DNA of 64,000 nucleotides from Erythrobacter crassostreae (GTDB lineage Bacteria > Pseudomonadota > Alphaproteobacteria > Sphingomonadales > Sphingomonadaceae), in contig NZ_JAGSPC010000003.1 of NCBI RefSeq assembly GCF_019204045.1, positions 54,626 to 118,625 on the forward strand, read 5' to 3'. Both the position numbers and the translations under genes were made by a program. Shown here in pieces: positions 62,700 through 64,000 of this stretch (positions are counted from its first letter, which is position 1; each line of letters opens with the position of its first letter). The notes under the pieces were generated by a model. That model had not been told where the DNA came from and ran no database searches. It saw only the letters and a list, made by a program, of their open reading frames with translations.

Positions 62700-64000
62700 A
62701 TGGACGCAAGCGCTAATCACTCACCGGTGAATTCACCACGCCAATCCCCGCGTTGGTGGCGCCAGTTCGTCGTTAGTTCGCGCCGCGCCAATATTTTCCT
62801 GTGGCTTGAGATTGTCGCGATCGTTGCGCTTTTGGCAGCTATGGTCGCTAATTACTTGGTCTATTCAAACGATCCAGGCGACAGCGATCTGTTGCCGACG
62901 ATGCAGGTTTCGTTACTGCTTATGGCGGTTCTTGTCCCTGCTATGGGATTGCTCATCCTTGCTGGTCGACGCCTTGCTTTGCGACGCGCCGCAGGAAGCA
63001 CTGCTCGACTACATGTCCGCTTAGTGTTTTTCTTCTCCATGGTTGCGGCAGTTCCGACGCTTCTCGTGGCCGGATTTGCGGCATTTCTGTTTCAAACAGG
63101 TGTCGACTTTTGGTTCTCTGACGAGTCACGAGGAATGATGGAAAACGCCAATGAGCTGGCGCAAAGTTACTACGATGACAACCAACGTGATGTTCAACAA
63201 GAAACAATCACAATGGCAACCGACATGCGCGACATTCTCGCGCGGGTTCAAATTTCGAGTCCCGACTTTCCTGACTTCTATGCGTTTCAGGCGCAAGCGC
63301 GAGATATCTCTGAAAGTGCCGTCCTGCAAAGGCTTGAAGATGATTCCCTGCGCACAGCGGCCATCCTGAATCTGCTTGAAGACAACCGGCCGTTGGAATT
63401 CAGCGAGGCTGCGTTGAGTCAGCTTGATGCTGGAGAGATTGTCGTCGTTGGAGGCAGTCCAGAAAGGATAGCGGCGCTCGCGCCAATCGATCTCGAAAGC
63501 GGGATTTACCTCTACAATGCGCGGAACACTGAAGCTGCCAGTTTTAATTCTTGGTCCAATGCCCAGGCCGTTGCGCTGGCGTATGAGACGCTCTCAAACG
63601 ATGCGCGCACATTGCAGCTTCGCTTTAATATAGCTCTTCTCTCAGTCAGCTTGTTGTTGGTTGGTATTGCAGTTTGGTTCGCGCTCAGATTTGCGGACCG
63701 GCAGGTAGAGCCGCTTACCGACCTTGTCGGAGCCGCGCGCGAAGTGGGGCAGGGTAATTTTGCACTTCGTGTAGCAGGGCGCAAAGGTGCCGATGAAATC
63801 GGCCTGTTGAATCGCGCATTCAATCGCATGACGGCGCAGCTCGAAAAACAAACAGACGCGCTCGTAAATGCGAACCGTCAGATTGATGATCGGCGCGCCT
63901 TTACCGAGGCTGTGCTGGACTCAGTGACCGCCATGTTTGTATCTGTCGATACCGATAATCGGATTTGGCTGAAGAATGGCTCGGCAAAATCGCTCTTACA
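62700..64000 (+). CDS. ntrY: Nitrogen regulation sensor histidine kinase NtrY, N-terminal part (3' truncated)
   Basis: The frame opens at ATG 62700 and stays open to the right edge (about 433 codons). The visible part has a short cytoplasmic start, three membrane helices (about 33-52, 68-86 and 103-127), an extracytoplasmic sensor region (about 128-300), a fourth helix (about 308-328), a HAMP domain (RFADRQVEPLTDLVGAAREVGQGNF and DEIGLLNRAFNRM) and the start of a PAS domain. This is the NtrY layout, and the ntrB-ntrC-ntrY order is standard in alphaproteobacteria; NtrX would follow outside. The kinase core is not in view. Confidence 0.92.
   Translation, partial: MDASANHSPVNSPRQSPRWWRQFVVSSRRANIFLWLEIVAIVALLAAMVANYLVYSNDPGDSDLLPTMQVSLLLMAVLVPAMGLLILAGRRLALRRAAGSTARLHVRLVFFFSMVAAVPTLLVAGFAAFLFQTGVDFWFSDESRGMMENANELAQSYYDDNQRDVQQETITMATDMRDILARVQISSPDFPDFYAFQAQARDISESAVLQRLEDDSLRTAAILNLLEDNRPLEFSEAALSQLDAGEIVVVGGSPERIAALAPIDLESGIYLYNARNTEAASFNSWSNAQAVALAYETLSNDARTLQLRFNIALLSVSLLLVGIAVWFALRFADRQVEPLTDLVGAAREVGQGNFALRVAGRKGADEIGLLNRAFNRMTAQLEKQTDALVNANRQIDDRRAFTEAVLDSVTAMFVSVDTDNRIWLKNGSAKSLL

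Noticed and set aside
1..64000. CRISPR arrays, insertion sequences, prophage or integrative elements
   Set aside because: Reading both strands I found no regularly spaced repeats, transposase, integrase or phage structural genes, and the tRNA-Arg shows no duplicated 3' end nearby.

Overview
The window is a dense, roughly 56% GC (estimated by eye) stretch of an alphaproteobacterial chromosome, most likely from the order Sphingomonadales and plausibly an Erythrobacteraceae member. Pointers are the direct-repeat LexA operator GTTC-N7-GTTC, the fused IspDF, a pyruvate dehydrogenase E1-beta with an N-terminal lipoyl domain, RNase J next to coaX, NtrBC followed by NtrY, a ROSE-type thermometer on an hsp20 gene, and DUF1467. 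I see no insertion sequence, prophage, CRISPR array or rRNA. One tRNA gene (Arg, CCT) is present. The first and last genes (nuoN, ntrY) are cut by the window edges.

Layout. 1-4332 (+): end of nuoN, then birA, coaX, rnj and a DUF1467 gene, nearly all overlapping or tightly spaced. 4329-6887 (-): a large membrane-anchored coiled-coil protein. 6957-10998 (+): a poorly characterised cluster with an Hpt-like protein lacking its histidine, a protein resembling a nucleotidyltransferase fused to a CDP-alcohol phosphatidyltransferase without catalytic residues, an unknown helical protein, and a histidine-kinase-like protein without a phosphoacceptor histidine. 11111-13863 (-): gltA and gltX; comEC (+) diverges from gltX. 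16163-26450 (-): a long, largely overlapping array read ppiD-like, trpE, lipoprotein, pip, trpG, trpD, trpC, moaC, moeA, and then lexA with its own SOS box. 26685-29683 (+): tpiA, secG, pyrG. 29684-30108 holds a strong rho-independent terminator without an obvious gene. 30109-32455: hsp20 (-) with an RNA thermometer, then grxC, a nitrilase-family amidase, DUF1178 and tRNA-Arg (+). 32463-35522 (-): MFS transporter, haloalkane dehalogenase, MscS channel. 35676-39889 (+): acyl-CoA dehydrogenase, ftsB, pdhA, pdhB, closed by a bidirectional terminator. 39968-43250 (-): three Tad-type pilus-associated proteins (TadG, TadE, TadE). 43432-48462: squalene/phytoene-synthase-like and EF-hand genes (+), trmFO and a fatty-acid desaturase (-), a YhhN protein (+), a TauD dioxygenase (-). 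48462-51305 (-): gyrA. 51631-52986 (+): an exported repeat protein. 53069-55797 (-): a putative bicarbonate module, sbtA, sbtB-like, beta-carbonic anhydrase, followed by a NYN-domain gene. 55918-57356 (+): lipA and ratA. 57317-59003 (-): pncC/cinA and ispDF. 59081-64000 (+): dusB, ntrB, ntrC, ntrY.

Most genes are core housekeeping: respiration, coenzymes, tryptophan, molybdopterin, central carbon, translation, DNA topology and nitrogen regulation. The less ordinary parts are the degenerate-signalling cluster at 6957-10998, the SbtA/SbtB-like/carbonic anhydrase set in an apparent heterotroph, the TadE protein with a calcium-loop-like insert, the ROSE thermometer, and the orphan terminator downstream of pyrG.
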